From positions 1,157,501 through 1,221,500 of the forward strand of contig JABMCL010000713.1 of the NCBI GenBank assembly GCA_018857735.1: DNA of 64,000 bases. The letters run 5' to 3'. Below the pieces are notes generated by a model, which saw only the letters and a list, made by a program, of their open reading frames with translations, was not told where the DNA came from and did no database searches. This DNA comes from Alviniconcha marisindica (Eukaryota; Mollusca; Gastropoda; Provannidae). The first letter of the stretch is position 1. Each line of letters starts with the position of its first letter. The position numbers and the translations under genes were made by a program. Below are positions 20,740 to 38,500 of this stretch, one piece after another.

Positions 20740-21590
20740 TCATGGTTGTCTGGGCATTAAAGGTCAGAAATCAGATACCTCTTGTGTGTGATACCGATTT
20801 TTACATTGGTTATCATTTAGGGGTTTGGGGGGAGGGTCTAGTTACAAGGCCCTGATAATCTGGTTTACTTTTTCCTCTCTGCAGTAATGGTCCACTGATT
20901 CAAAATGTTCACTTATAAAATTACAGACAGACAATCTGACAATCAATGTAAAGCAGGACACTAATTTGCACTTGAGGTAGCGCTTTGGCATAAGACTTCA
21001 CAGTTTCCAGCCCATTGGCTTTTCATACATGTATGTATACGAGTGTTCTGAGTTTGATGAACTTGTGCAAGAACCACATAACTGCATGTATAATTAAAAT
21101 GGCAAATTCGGAGAGAAATGTATTTTCTTCAGTGGAGTCTCAACAAGTATGTGTTCCTCTGGATATGTTTCGATCATATCTTTCTTGTAGCAAGTTTTTA
21201 TCACATGTATCTAAAGTTAAATGAAGTGAAGAAGTGTTTTTGCAGCAATTTCTCGGTGGCGTTGTTGTTTTAGTGTGTTTGGTTTTGTGTATGTGTGTGT
21301 GCGTGTGCGTGCATGTGTGTGTTTACACAGAGGAATTCTGTTTTTGCAACTACTGCACTGTCAGTTACTCTGTTATAAGATGATCAACGCTCAGAGAGAT
21401 CCCTGGGAGGAACTCTGGAATGCTGTGTTCTGCACTGTTACTGGTCAGTTGCCATACAGAACATGGTATTCCTCCAAAGCATCTGCAAGTCACGTCTGAG
21501 GTCTCAGCCTGGATCACTGACTTTGTCCTCATTTCAGCAGTGCAATAAACTCCCAGACAAAACTGAAGCACACCCTGTTTGGTGCACAGC
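20740..21590. other. Intergenic, nothing recognised
   Basis: AT-rich sequence without a credible ORF or known repeat, apart from a degenerate GT stretch near 21285-21325. Confidence 0.4.
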
Positions 21591-21594
21591 ATAG

Positions 21595-21656
21595 ACTGTT
21601 CGTTGAACTGGCCCCGGTTGCTGATTACTGCTGCTGGGGCCAGTTCAACAAACAGT
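21595..21656. repeat. 21-bp inverted repeat with a 20-bp spacer (hairpin)
   Basis: Left arm 21595-21615 and right arm 21636-21656 pair over 21 positions with one mismatch; the inner 14 (GTTGAACTGGCCCC against GGGGCCAGTTCAAC) are perfect. No gene is nearby; it could be the end of a small mobile element. Confidence 0.75.
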
Positions 21657-22224
21657 ACCTGACCTACCTTTTGCATTTGTGTGCTGTCGCAGGCATTAAC
21701 ACCTGTGTACACATAACAATGCTAAGCACTGACAGCCCTATACCACTGTTTGGACACATGAAAATACAGCACAGACAGCAGATGTGGCAGTCCAAGTGGC
21801 AGGGGAACTGAAAAGGTCACCTAGCATGATATATAACTTGTCTCCCCACCCCCCAAATGGGGCACATAGTTCAGGAGTTGTGTGAGTTGAGGTGGCCGTC
21901 CTGAGCTGTCCGTCCTAACGAGCCTTCTGGTTTCCCTGGACGTAAAGCTATATTGAACCATGCTTCGGCATTGGTCTTAACTTGTCCCTAATATGTCAAC
22001 GACATCTGAGGACATTAAGCAACACTACCTACCTACCTGCCCCAAATAGGTGTGCTAGGACCATAAAAAGAAGGCTGCTGGAGAACAAGAGAGGACACAG
22101 CTTAGGACAATCTTGTCCTAGTGGGACAGTTAATGCAAAGCACCAAAGTGTGCTAGGACCATAAAAAGAAGGGACACTGGAGAACAAGAGAGGACACAGA
22201 GAGCTTATTAGGACAATCTCCTTG

Positions 22225-22288
22225 GTTTTTTTGTTTTTGTTTTTCTTGGTGCTTTACGTCCACGGAGGCTAGATGGCCTATTAGGGAC
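22225..22288 (-). mobile_element. 64-bp retroposed insert with 13-bp target-site duplication
   Basis: Flanked by GACAATCTCCTTG at 22212-22224 and 22289-22301. It starts with an oligo-T-rich stretch, so it was inserted in minus orientation with an A-rich tail. The body TTCTTGGTGCTTTACGTCCA resembles the short dispersed repeat at 48919 and 62586. Confidence 0.75.
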
Positions 22289-22474
22289 GACAATCTCCTT
22301 GTCCTAGTGGTGCAAAACACCAAAGTGTGCTAGGACCATAAAAAGAAGGGACACTGGAGAACAAGGGAGGACACAGAGAGCTTATTAGGACAATCTCCTT
22401 GTCCTAGTGGGTCAGTTAATGCAAAACACCAAAGTGTGCTAGGACCATAAAAAGAAGGGACACTGGAGAACAAG

Positions 22475-22773
22475 TGTCACTAATCCCTGGCAGAAAATTC
22501 AGGTCAACCCTGTCATCTTTTAAAGCCAAACTGAAAACCTTCCTCTTCTCACAGTATTTCCATCCTAACTAATATCAGTACCCAGTTTCTGCTACAGTCA
22601 TTGTGTGCGTTTGTATTGCATTTAAAAAAAAAAAATTTTTATAATACTTTATGTAAATTGTTTTGGTACGACTATGCACTACATGTGTATAGAATATCAT
22701 ATTTAGGTTAATCTGTAACATGAGAGCGTTCAGGGCGTTGATGAGCGCATGATAAATGTACATTATTATTATT
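22475..22773 (+). mobile_element. 5'-truncated non-LTR retrotransposon insertion
   Basis: Flanked by AACAAG at 22469-22474 and 22774-22779 (the A at the right edge is ambiguous), interrupting a tandem unit. The first 85 bp translate to a typical ORF2 end (SSFKAKLKTFLFSQYF), followed by a 3' UTR and a terminal ATTATTATTATTA tail. Confidence 0.8.
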
Positions 22774-23269
22774 AACAAGAGAGGACACAGAGAGCTTGGG
22801 ACAATGTCCTTGTCCTAGTGGGGCAGTTAATGCAAAACACCAAAGTCATACTTTTATGAAAGCTGCAAGCTCATACAGTAACAACAGGGTTATCCATCTG
22901 TCAGATCCTACTCAGTATGTCATCAGTGTTCTGTAAAACAAAAGACAGCAAAACGCAAAATAAAATGAAATAAAATAACTAAAAAACACACAGTAGTAAT
23001 GGAAACTGAACTGTGTAGCTTGAACAGCACAGTGAACACATTTTGATGGAGCATTCTCTTGTTTTTGCTCATGCTGCCAAGAGCCATACTTGTGCAATGA
23101 GAACTGTTGTTAATAAAAACACATTAAAAATAACAACAAAAACAAGTGAGAGCAGGCAGTAAGTATGGATTTAATCATCAAATGTGCATGCACAAACACA
23201 CACCATGCACGCACACACACACACACACATGTTTACGCAAAAATACAAAATGAACTGAACTGGCATAAC

Positions 23270-28718
<5,449 letters not shown>

Positions 28719-28853
28719 GGTTAAAGTTCACAACCCTTCACTTCCTGGAACTAGTGAAACTGAAAGTAGACAACAACAATAATATTATTAATACTAGAAA
28801 CTCTAAATTATGCATCTAAACATTTCACAAATTTCCATTGATCATCTCCTTGC

Positions 28854-29138
28854 ACTAAACGAGGAGAGAGTGAGTCCTACTCCCTTTATAAAAAGCCTAT
28901 TGGGTGCATCAGTCCCCTCCCCCAGGAGCCAGATCTGATTTTTGATTTTTGGCCCACAGTGCTAAGCAGAGAGCAGAGGGGTTATTAAAAATCTGATCCT
29001 GGTGGGGACCAATATAGTGTTGGTTGCCTAGGTCAAATTCATGTTTCTGCTACTCTCACTTCCTTCAAATGCCAACTCATTTCTCTTCTCAGAATATTTC
29101 AGTTAAGCCACATTGTCCTTCACTCCTATCAGTCTGTA

Positions 29139-29188
<50 letters not shown>

Positions 29189-29231
29189 GTGTGTGCATCT
29201 TTTGCATAGTTACGCTTGAACCCTTTGTGTG

Positions 29232-29289
<58 letters not shown>

Positions 29290-29341
29290 TGTGTGTGTGT
29301 GCATCTTTTGCATAGTTACGCTTGAACCCAATGTGTGTGTG

Positions 29342-29384
<43 letters not shown>

Positions 29385-29665
29385 TCTTTTGCATAGTTAT
29401 GCTTGAACCCTTGTCAGTATCTTCTCTTTTGGGGGGGATAACATTTTCCATCTCGATGTACATTATGTGTGTATGCTTGTTCAGTGCTTTGAGCCGCAGG
29501 GTAGGCGCTTTACAAATTTTCATTATTACTACCTGCGTAGCTCATGAGTGACAACTGGCACATAATGGTGAGAGGACATCAGTGCAATACTAGTGAAAGA
29601 AAACCACTGTCTAGGTGGTAGACACTGTTAGCATGGGAGAATACTCTTGGTTGACACACTTAAGA
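28854..29665. repeat. Dispersed repeat copy split by a GT-rich insert
   Basis: 28854-29035 (CTATTGGGTGCATCAGTCCC, GGAGCCAGATCTGATT, GTGCTAAGCAGAGAGCAG) and 29535-29660 (TAGCTCATGAGTGACAAC, GAGAGGACATCAG, AGCATGGGAGAATACTCTTG) are collinear with the continuous copy at 62300-62680. The 500 bp in between, with three GT blocks, is absent there. Confidence 0.75.
29140..29385. repeat. Three (GT)n blocks separated by a repeated spacer
   Basis: GT tracts separated by GCATCTTTTGCATAGTTACG + CTTGAACCC, which occurs three times, so the whole block is a higher-order tandem repeat of about 90-115 bp. Confidence 0.93.
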
Positions 29666-29839
29666 AGCTCTTTAAAAAAAAAAGTCAACACCTGTATGAC
29701 AGAATGCATTTTAATTAAAGGCTTGATAGTTTAAGCAATCTGTCTCTCATTCAGGTCTCTGTTTCTCTGATGTTGGGTGCAAAGTCCGTTGTCAAAACAT
29801 AGTAATTTTGACAGCTGCCAGAGCAGGGTGGGTGTCACT

Positions 29840-30610
29840 GAAGGTCAGTGGTAGTTCACTGCCTACACCAGTTTCCAGCTGCATTACTAATACTAGTTTC
29901 CTGCCATTCATTTGCATGCAGGACCAACCACATTTCATTGCTCTGCATCATATCGCGAAAAACAACGCAGAAAACTCTGACTGGTGCTGTTATCCGTGGG
30001 CCCTGCACATAATTCTTTGTAGGTATGAGAGGCAAATGTTCAGGGTTAGTAAGTGCAGGATTGTCCTGGTTATACACATTTTTCAAAGACACTGCATTTG
30101 CTGTACTCAAAATGTTTGCGACCCCTGGACTTCTTGTGCCTGATATTAAATCGACAACAGGAAGCTAGGAACTTGTACGACATTTGACATTGTTTTGCAC
30201 AGGCCAAGTACTCTTAGGTGTCCCACTTTCTGACAAAAGTCCGCTGAAAAATTCAAAACAGAATATAACTTATAAGCCAGGGAACTTTCAAACAAAATGT
30301 TTGATTTTAGTGGAGGAGGTCGGTACTTTCACAGCAACAAACAACCAAAAAATACTGTACATATTTCAACTGTTATTACAATTATTAGCATGACACGTGC
30401 AGAGAATGTGACATTGCAAAACAGCAGATTTCTGGATCTGGATCTGGATTCATACATTGCAGGGACCATTTTTGGCCATTTTTGCAACAGAACTGGGACA
30501 GCACAATGCTAATAAAACTTGTACTTTAAAAGGAGTAATCTATATAGTTTGTTAATGTACAGGCCTGATTAAATACTGGCTAAAAACATTTTTGTTCTTG
30601 TTGCCTGTGT
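29840..30610. other. Intergenic, nothing recognised
   Basis: No ORF with family resemblance and no repeat identified between the dispersed repeat and the LINE fragment. Confidence 0.4.
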
Positions 30611-30614
30611 GTGG

Positions 30615-31285
30615 GAGGAGCCCCTTGTAGTTGTACTAGTTGTAGCACTCTGCTTACTGCTGATGAATATGCTGTCTGCTGTAACCACAGTGTCTGCCAG
30701 CTTGTTCCAGTCAGCAACAGTTCTTACAAAGAATGATTGCTTGTACTGCTCAGTCTTGTTGTCTGGAATCTTGAAGCCACAGGTGTTGCAGATTTCATGT
30801 CTGGCGATGGTGTTGTCAGAATCACAATCCTTGAAGGTGGTTGGGCAGATTCTTCTTCAGTTTCTGACTGCTGGCATCAGGAAGTTTTCTGGAGGCATGG
30901 CTGGGATGTGGCCCTCCACAGTCTTGTAGGGGGTTGTCAGCCATTGCTGCTTCCTGCGTTCCTGCAGAGGTGGCAGGTTCAGCTCCAGGAGCATGCATCC
31001 CATGCATCCTGTCTCTCTAGTCCTGTAGTCCCTCTCGATGAAGTGGGCTGCTTGGTGTTGTACCCTCTCCAGATGGTCCACATCCTGCTTCAAGTATGGA
31101 TCCCATACTGTTGCACCATATTCCAGTGAGGAATTGATTAGAGTGATGTATGCCAAGTGCTGACACTCCTGGGGGACAGTTCCATAGGTTCTGTCAGGGG
31201 AAGGCAAATGTCAATCTCACTCTCTTACAGACGTTGGAGATGTGGGTGGACCACTTCAAGTCAGCCGGGATATGCACACCAAGCA
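30615..31285 (-). pseudogene. Non-LTR retrotransposon ORF2 C-terminal fragment (Jockey/CR1-like), decayed
   Basis: Minus-strand translation gives, in several frames: IPADLKWSTHISNV; then LAYITLINSSLEYGATVWDP, YLKQDVDHLERVQHQAAHF and LNLPPLQERRKQQWL; then EQYKQSFFVRTVADWNKLAD. These are the standard closing blocks of LINE reverse transcriptase proteins. Frame changes between blocks near 31200 and 30850 show it is inactive. A relic, not a host gene. Confidence 0.85.
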
Positions 31286-31839
31286 TTCAAACAGAAATTT
31301 ATGCAGTAAAATCTTCCCTCTTCTCTGAAGCTGGGGGCTAAATGTCTAGTCTTTCAGATGACACGAAGAGCTGAGGTCATGTGTGACAAGTGCCATGGAA
31401 CTTGGTAAACATCAGGGGCTTAGAAACTGTGTTTAAAGAAGAAGCGGAACGCCCGAGATCACTCAGTCAGATTATGACTGACTGGGGGACTATGAGTATG
31501 AATATGATGTGAGAGCACCCACCATGGATGAGAACAATGATGTGACTTTATACACACTGGTGATAAGCATGTGCGAGAACACAAATTTGTCAAATGTGCC
31601 CACACACATAAGGTGACATGTTTCTTCTTCTTCTGCTCTCCCTCTCTCTTGTAACCATAAAGTAAAAATATCATCTTGGAGATCATGTCACCTACAACTG
31701 TACAAGTGAACCCAAATACTGTATTAGACATAAAGTAGAGGGAACTGAAAGTTTTCAGAACTGAAAAAAAAAGTTAACGTCACTGAGGATTTATACATGT
31801 GGGACATGGAGGCTGTGAGGGCAGTGGCCTCATCCTTGC

Positions 31840-32200
31840 TGAGTGACAAAGCCTGCCCAGTAAACATGCCAGATCTGATTCACATCCGATCCAGATCAGA
31901 TGGGAAGCACTGGCCAGAAGCGGGCTGAATGATTCTTGCACACCGGCTTGCTTACAGACCAGGTCCATTTGGACAAAACCTGACACAGTCAGCCAGAACT
32001 AAATTGGATCTGGGCTGGCTTTGCACAATATTATCCGGGGTGTCTCTGGAAGAACGGAATTAAGTCTGAAAGTCAGAAACTGGTAGCGGGTCGGCTGCGT
32101 TCTGCCACAACTGGGCCCAATGATTCCTGCACACCGGCTTGCTTCCAGGCAGGACGTGTTTGGTTAAACCCTGTCCAGGCCATCCAGATCAGATCCGGAT
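31840..32200. repeat. Diverged direct repeat x2
   Basis: Two segments share TGATTCTTGCACACCGGCTT (first copy near 31930, second near 32120), followed by GCTT(A/C)CAG, an AAACC(T/C)TG motif and CCAGATCAGATC-type sequence. Rich in GATC. Function unknown. Confidence 0.6.
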
Positions 32201-32349
32201 CCATGCCTTCTTTGGAAAAACAGAGCTGAAAACAGTGAATGGATGCAGGAAGTCGGATCCTGCATATACTATACATTGTTGTTAAATGTTTTAAATAAGC
32301 TATGTGTTCTCAATGTGGTATACTCTGTTGTGGATGCACAGGTGGATGT

Positions 32350-32440
32350 GCGCATGTAGTGTGTGTGTGTGTGCGTGTGTGCATGAGAGAGAGAGAGAAT
32401 CTGTGTGTGCGTGCGTGCGTGCGTGCGTGCGTGTGTGTGT
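32350..32440. repeat. GT/GCGT and GA short tandem repeats
   Basis: GTGTGTGT, a short GAGAGAGA run and (GTGC)n, followed at 32640-32700 by a retroelement-type tail (GTTGAGGCGCTATATAAAAT + AATTATTATTAT). Confidence 0.8.
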
Positions 32441-32786
32441 GTGAAATGCATTACTTGCAGATTGTTTTAATGTCTAAATTCGTTGTTGTTGTTTTTCAAA
32501 TTGTAAATGCTATTTTTTTAAATGAATCTTGAATATGCGTGAATTGAAATATGTATAGATAGAGAATTTATCTTTTTAAATTGTTGTTTTAGGCTAATTT
32601 AAGTAACATATTGATGTGTGTTCTATTGCATTTGTTGATCTGTACAGCGCTAAGAGCTCATATAATTGTTGTTGAGGCGCTATATAAAATAAATTATTAT
32701 TATCCCGGCCCGATTCTGGCTACACGCTGGCCGTAATGGACATAACCAAAACGCTTCCGGATCGTATCAGGCATGTTTACTAGATG

Positions 32787-32791
<5 letters not shown>

Positions 32792-32859
<68 letters not shown>
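32792..32859. repeat. (GA)n microsatellite
   Basis: An uninterrupted GA run of about 68 bp. The sequence from 32860 to 33690 shows no recognised feature beyond (ATT)n near 33155. Confidence 0.95.
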
Positions 32860-32864
<5 letters not shown>

Positions 32865-33689
32865 GCTTATACTTATTGGGGGAATGCAATAAACAGGTGG
32901 CACTAACTGGTATTGTGAATATGTTTCTTGGGTGCTGGTAGAAGTTGTCAGCTGCCCAAATTAGTTTCGTTTCCTGCTTCTTCCGTTAATGACCATCAGT
33001 CAAGACATTTGCCATATATTGTTTTGTGTCATTCCGTAAACACTCTGCGTAGATCGTCTGCTCCCGGAAGTCTGAAGCGGAAGTTATATCTTATAATAGT
33101 AATTCATACAAACTATTTCTATCTCCTTACTTGCACGCGAGCAAAAACAAAGATTATTATTATTATTATTAATATTTACGAAAGGAACGAGAATGCCCCC
33201 AGAAACAGCGCGCCTAGCCCCCTCCTCTGCCCGCCTCCTTTTCCGCCCTTTCTTTTGTTAAAATCTTGGAGCTTCATTTCAGAACGCCGGCTAGAGTCAA
33301 TGTTTCAGATTCAGTCTCTCTCTCCTTTTATGATACAAGCTCGCGTTTCAGTTACAAATATAATAATTCATTCAAAATGTTATTATTATTACTAATAATA
33401 TTTTGTTTGCTTGTTTTCCATACATTTAAACTATAAAAAATGTTGGTATGAAATTCTCCGTCCTATTTATACTTGTTGTTTCATTGATGACAATCACATA
33501 AAATAAAATATGTCTTACTTCTTCTTCCTGATATTTATTAATAGTTTTGATGTGCGAACAAAGTTTTATTTAAAAAAAAATCCACAAAGCTTCACCACTG
33601 TCCAATTCTGAAAACAAAGCACCACTTCCAAATGCACATTGCAATGTGTTTTGATGAGATTATGTGCAAAGTCAAATTCGTCACCGGAT

Positions 33690-34179
33690 GTTTAGATTCC
33701 ATAGTTACCAGGGACGTTTAAACATGGCGGTGTAGTAAAAACCCGGCGAAACGCTGGCCGAGTGCTGGCGTTTCTCTTCAATAGTGCAACTTTCATGAAT
33801 TGATCTGTGTGAATGTTGGGTTGTTTCAGCTCAATGCATACACAGGGCAAGTTTTGATGCTCTACAATCTGCAAGAAAATGCGAATTCAGCCCCTGTGAA
33901 TCTGAACTTATGATGGCGCCACAAAAGACGATTTTTTTAATTTTTATGTGACTGCAGCTATAAATGCCGATGTCAGTGCTCGCAGACCTTGCATTTTTTG
34001 GGAAAGGAACGACGCTACAGTTCAGTATTAAGAACAGTCTTCGACTATGAACTGTGTGTGACTGAGCATGTGTTCAGAAAACGGTTTGAGGATGTACATT
34101 TGATGATCTGGTTCCGCGAACCCTTTCAAGACCTGTATAAACGTCTTTCATTTCTGATGGCAGTATAACTTAACCAGCC
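33690..34179 (+). promoter_or_regulatory. Candidate MATCAP promoter / 5' UTR with YY1-like sites
   Basis: The 490 bp upstream of the MATCAP start contain AACATGGCGG near 33721, a good match to the YY1 core (AANATGGCGG) common at animal promoters, and a second GATGGCGCC near 33912. No TATA box is evident. The position fits a TATA-less promoter or a 5' UTR. No transcript evidence is available. Confidence 0.35.
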
Positions 34180-34715
34180 ATGGGGAAGAAGCACAAAGTC
34201 TACCAGAGTCCAACAGTGAAAATACAACCACTGCCAAAAGCTTTTGATGCCTCTGTGTCTATGTCCAACTTGCAAGAGCAAAAGGACCGGTTTCTCAAGC
34301 ATGGGAAGACCCCAATTTTTGTTGTGCAGGGAGACACGTCTGTGGTAGAAGAGCTTGCTGCCAAAATCAGTGGGAAGATTCGTTTTGATCTGCTTGGGGA
34401 AGCTGAGTACATTCTGCAGACAGTGAGGGATAAGTACGGGGTGGGAGAAAATTATCTGGAGCATATTTATGGCCCACGTATTGACCAAGATGAGGCCAAT
34501 GAAATTCTTTTTGACTACATCAAGGAGAATTCCTTGCAGGAATCATTGGCAGTCTACTGGTCAAATGAAATGACATGCAGGTAATTTGTGTTTTGCTTCG
34601 CGGGCACTGATTGTGTGCTTGTTTTTTGTTTGTTTTTTGTCTTTTGTCTTTTCTTTGTTATTTGTGATCATTAACTCAAGTTCAAATTTCAGGAGACATT
34701 CCATTATCTGGTTTT

Positions 34716-34752
<37 letters not shown>

Positions 34753-35512
34753 AAAGTAATTTCAAGAAAGATACAGCTGCCAAATGGTTTGTGCATATAT
34801 GTGAAAATGTAATCTTTTTTGTCTAGGCATTGAATAAAAGCCTTTCTTTTTAGACCTGACAATATTTTACAATATATACTGATAGGACATACACAAGCCA
34901 AAAGGCTTAAAATCCTAAAGACTGTCATTACAACCTACCCACCTACCTACAATGTTTTCTCCAGGGTGGTCTCAATGTTTTCTTTATTTCTTTCCATGGA
35001 AAGGCTGATGTCAAAGCCAAGGAAGACCAGAAGCAGGCCTCAAAACTATTGTCAGGCACACTATGCAGTAGACAAAAAAAGATCTGATGCACATGGACAT
35101 GAATGAAGCAGCCACAATAATACAATATACTTTGTGTGTTAGATTGATAATCCTACAATAACACAAGTTTTTTTAAAATAATTTTTCCCCATCCCCTCAT
35201 CCCATCCTTGTACTTATAGAAAGTAAGGGATAATGAACATAAACTGCCTGTTTTTTGTTGTTGTTTTTTGTTTTGTTTTTTAAATTTCATTGCTTTTTTT
35301 CAGTGCTCGAATGATATGGAAAGGTTACAATTTCAAGTGCAATAGACCAGAAGCACGCCGCTATTCGCTGTGGCTGAATGGCACTTGTGAGAACCCCTAC
35401 CTTCGTAGATTGGGATTGCGATGTCTGCTCGACCATGAAATTGGCACACATTTTGTATCCTTCAAGTTCAGTGACGGTTGTTATGCACCTTCTTGGTATT
35501 TGTTCAGAGAGA

Positions 35513-35579
<67 letters not shown>

Positions 35580-38500
35580 TGACTTTTTCTGGAGTTGATA
35601 GTAACAATTTAAAAAGTGGGCTTGATAATCCAATTTCAAACAGTTCTTGATTAGTTGACTTGGAAATCAAGATGGCTGTTTTGGGGGTGGGGTGGGGATG
35701 GGGGGCTTTTTCCCAGATAAATGTGATACTGCATGAGTGCTGGCTCAGGAAGCATTTTACCTTTGTGTGTTTTTTGGTGTGTTTTTTTAAATAAATTAAT
35801 TACTTCCATTTTACATAAGTATGAAATCACTTTGTATTTGTATTTGGAGCTGTAGCTCAGTTAGTTCAATGTTGTGTTCAGTGCACGACTAATACAGGTT
35901 TAATGCCCTAGTGCGGCATGTTTTTTTTCTCTCCCAGAGTCAACTTTCAGTGCAGATTCTATTACAGTCTGTGCACAGATCCTGTGTGCAGTCATATGCA
36001 TTTGTGCACATTAAAAATCCCTAGCATTGGTGGCCATGCCATTGCTTGGATACACAAAAATATAGTACACATGAGGTCAGCCCTTTCTAAAACTGCATTA
36101 AACTGTCCCTTTTCCTCTTGCTGCTAACTAGTCAACCAGTTTTCTGCAGTTTATGTGTATACATACATGTCCATCACAAATATCAAAATGCTTCGGTCTT
36201 TAACATGCACAGTATCGGGCCTACAATGATGGACTACAACCATGGTTCTATGACAGAAAGAAGTTTGGTCTTCGAGGTGTTGGTTCTTTTGAGAGCTTGT
36301 GTACAGAAGAGGGTCTAGCTGCCATCAACACTACTCTTCGAGCCAAGGAGCAATACCTGTGGCTCTCTGCCCTGGTCTACTGTGAGTTGCTCTGATATCA
36401 TTAAAGGAACTAGCCTCATCAATTCCAGCAACAACAAAAATAAAAAATAAAAATAATTTTTTATTTAGCCACAGACCAAATTCCTAATTGATTATTTTGA
36501 CTGATAATTATAATTCTGAAACTTGTCACTGTTGTGTGCAACCAGTCCCATTATTTATTGCTATCAAAATTAAGTTTAGAAAATTAATAGAAAATAAACA
36601 AAATCATTAAGTGCTTATTTTGATCTCTTCTAGTTCTGCCTCTTGGGAGAAACTTGTTTTGAAAGGCTACTTCCTTTAACATTTGTGTTTGTGCCTAATT
36701 GTCTTGATTTAATTGCCTTATTCTTTTTCAGTGAGTAACAGTCATATTCATAATTTTTATATTGAAAACAGTGATTTGCCTATGCTGTCCAAACAAAGTA
36801 TGAATAACAAGTATGATTTAAAAAAAAAGTTTTGTGAAAACTATATCTGTTTCACCCTTAGTGTAGTAGCACATAAATGATCCCAGTCAGTCTGCCAAAA
36901 GTGCAAGTGGCACATTACAGCTAAACACATATGTACCCTACATATGTGGCTATGGTAAAGTGGCACTGTAATCTGGTGCATCATTGTATGGTGTACACAG
37001 GATATGCACCAAGACAGTACCAGTTTCGCATCGTATCACCCATGCAACAGCCAAACAGCACTGTAAGTACACCACTTTGGTGGATATTTAAAACATGCGC
37101 TGTGTAAAGCTACAGTCACTCATTCAGAGTCACACATGACTAGAGTGCAATGAGTCTGTTTGGAAGCAGAGAACGGCACTATGTAGTCACCACTGTGAAG
37201 CAGTTAGGGCTCATCCTGAGATGAAGTGTTCAACAAATATTTATATAAATATATATATACCTGCCAATAGTTTGTATATAATGAAGTATATGTGGCCCAT
37301 CTTGATCCTGCAGACACGGCCTGCAAGTCGACAGAGATGACTTTCAAACAGCTCTTTGACCACCTGGGGAAGTTCCTGTACAACCCAGAGCAGCGGTGGA
37401 AACATGTGATGCGTGTCAAGCGAGGCCTCATTGATCCCAATGACTTGGGAGGCTATGGGAAAGACCAGTGCTACTTTGAAGGTATTGACCTCTGGTTGTG
37501 ATACAGGGTGAAGGATCTTTCTTTAACAATTTTTACAAAGTTAACCCTTACGCAGATTCATCAGTATGTTTTGCTTTCATGTGCACAGCACACACCAAGG
37601 CCACCCATGGCTTGTATTCTAGTGCTTTTATGTGGCAAGGATAAAATTCCTGTCTTATGTAATGCACACTGTTTCATTTATCACAGGAGCTGTAACAATT
37701 CTCCGCAACATTGATGACATCAACTTCAACCTGCTGATGAGTGGTAAAATCTGCTTTGATGAGGTTTCCCGGGTCAAGCGCGTAGCTCGTCTCGGAAGTG
37801 TTTGCCTGCCAGCAATCATGCGTGACATGGCAGAATACCGCAAGCAACTGAAGAGAATAGCTGTAGTCAATGGTCTTCACCTGCCCCACCCCATGCATGC
37901 GGCACCACAGGCTTACATCCAACGCCTCAAGGAACGACAAGCTGGAGTCCACAGACGAAGAAAGGTGAGGAAAAGGAAGAAAATACGAGCTTCTCTTTCA
38001 AAGCTTTCATGCACAGGGTCAGAAGAATCAAAGCACTCAGATGAAAGTTCAACACGATCAACAGAGCTTGTTAATGCAATATGTGCAGTTCCAGAAGGTG
38101 TCAGTTTTGATCATGTGGGTTCCAGCTTAGATTTAAAAGATCCCAGTTCTGATGCAAAAGGTCACATGAGTGCTGAGACTAAACTGACAGCTGTACTCAA
38201 AGATGTGATGAAAGTTCCTGGTTTAGCTTCAACTATACCCAAAAAAGTCAATCCTGGTATGGCCTCAGCAGTACCAAAAGACACAGTGAAAGTTTCTGGT
38301 TTGACCGTGTCCATTACCAAAGACACCAAAAGCTCAAGACGTGCAAGCAAGGTTTTTTGTGTCAGTGCTGATGACATCACTCAGGCATTTGTCAGTGATC
38401 CCAACAGAATGCTGGATGAGCAGCGAGCACACACTTCTTTGGGTAGAATATCTGCACGAACAAAAACCTCTGCTGAAGATGATCAACGACCAAGTACAGC

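Larger units (their letters stand above)
22052..22845. repeat. About 97-108-bp tandem array broken by two retroposon insertions
   Basis: Units begin at about 22052, 22149, 22326 and 22434: GTGCTAGGACCATAAAAAG, ACACTGGAGAACAAGAG, CTTGTCCTAGTGG, AATGCAAAACACCAAAG. Unit 2 carries a 64-bp insert and unit 4 a 299-bp insert, both flanked by duplicated target sites. Confidence 0.9.

Noticed and set aside
35849..35925. tRNA gene
   Set aside because: A- and B-box-like motifs are present, but the cloverleaf is not intact and the sequence continues into a SINE body shared by several copies.
37011..37062. Exon-like segment between CACAG and GTAAGT in MATCAP intron 3
   Set aside because: Joining it to exon 3 creates an immediate TGA, and skipping it gives the conserved YYTACKSTEMTF. 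At most a poison exon; no evidence of use.
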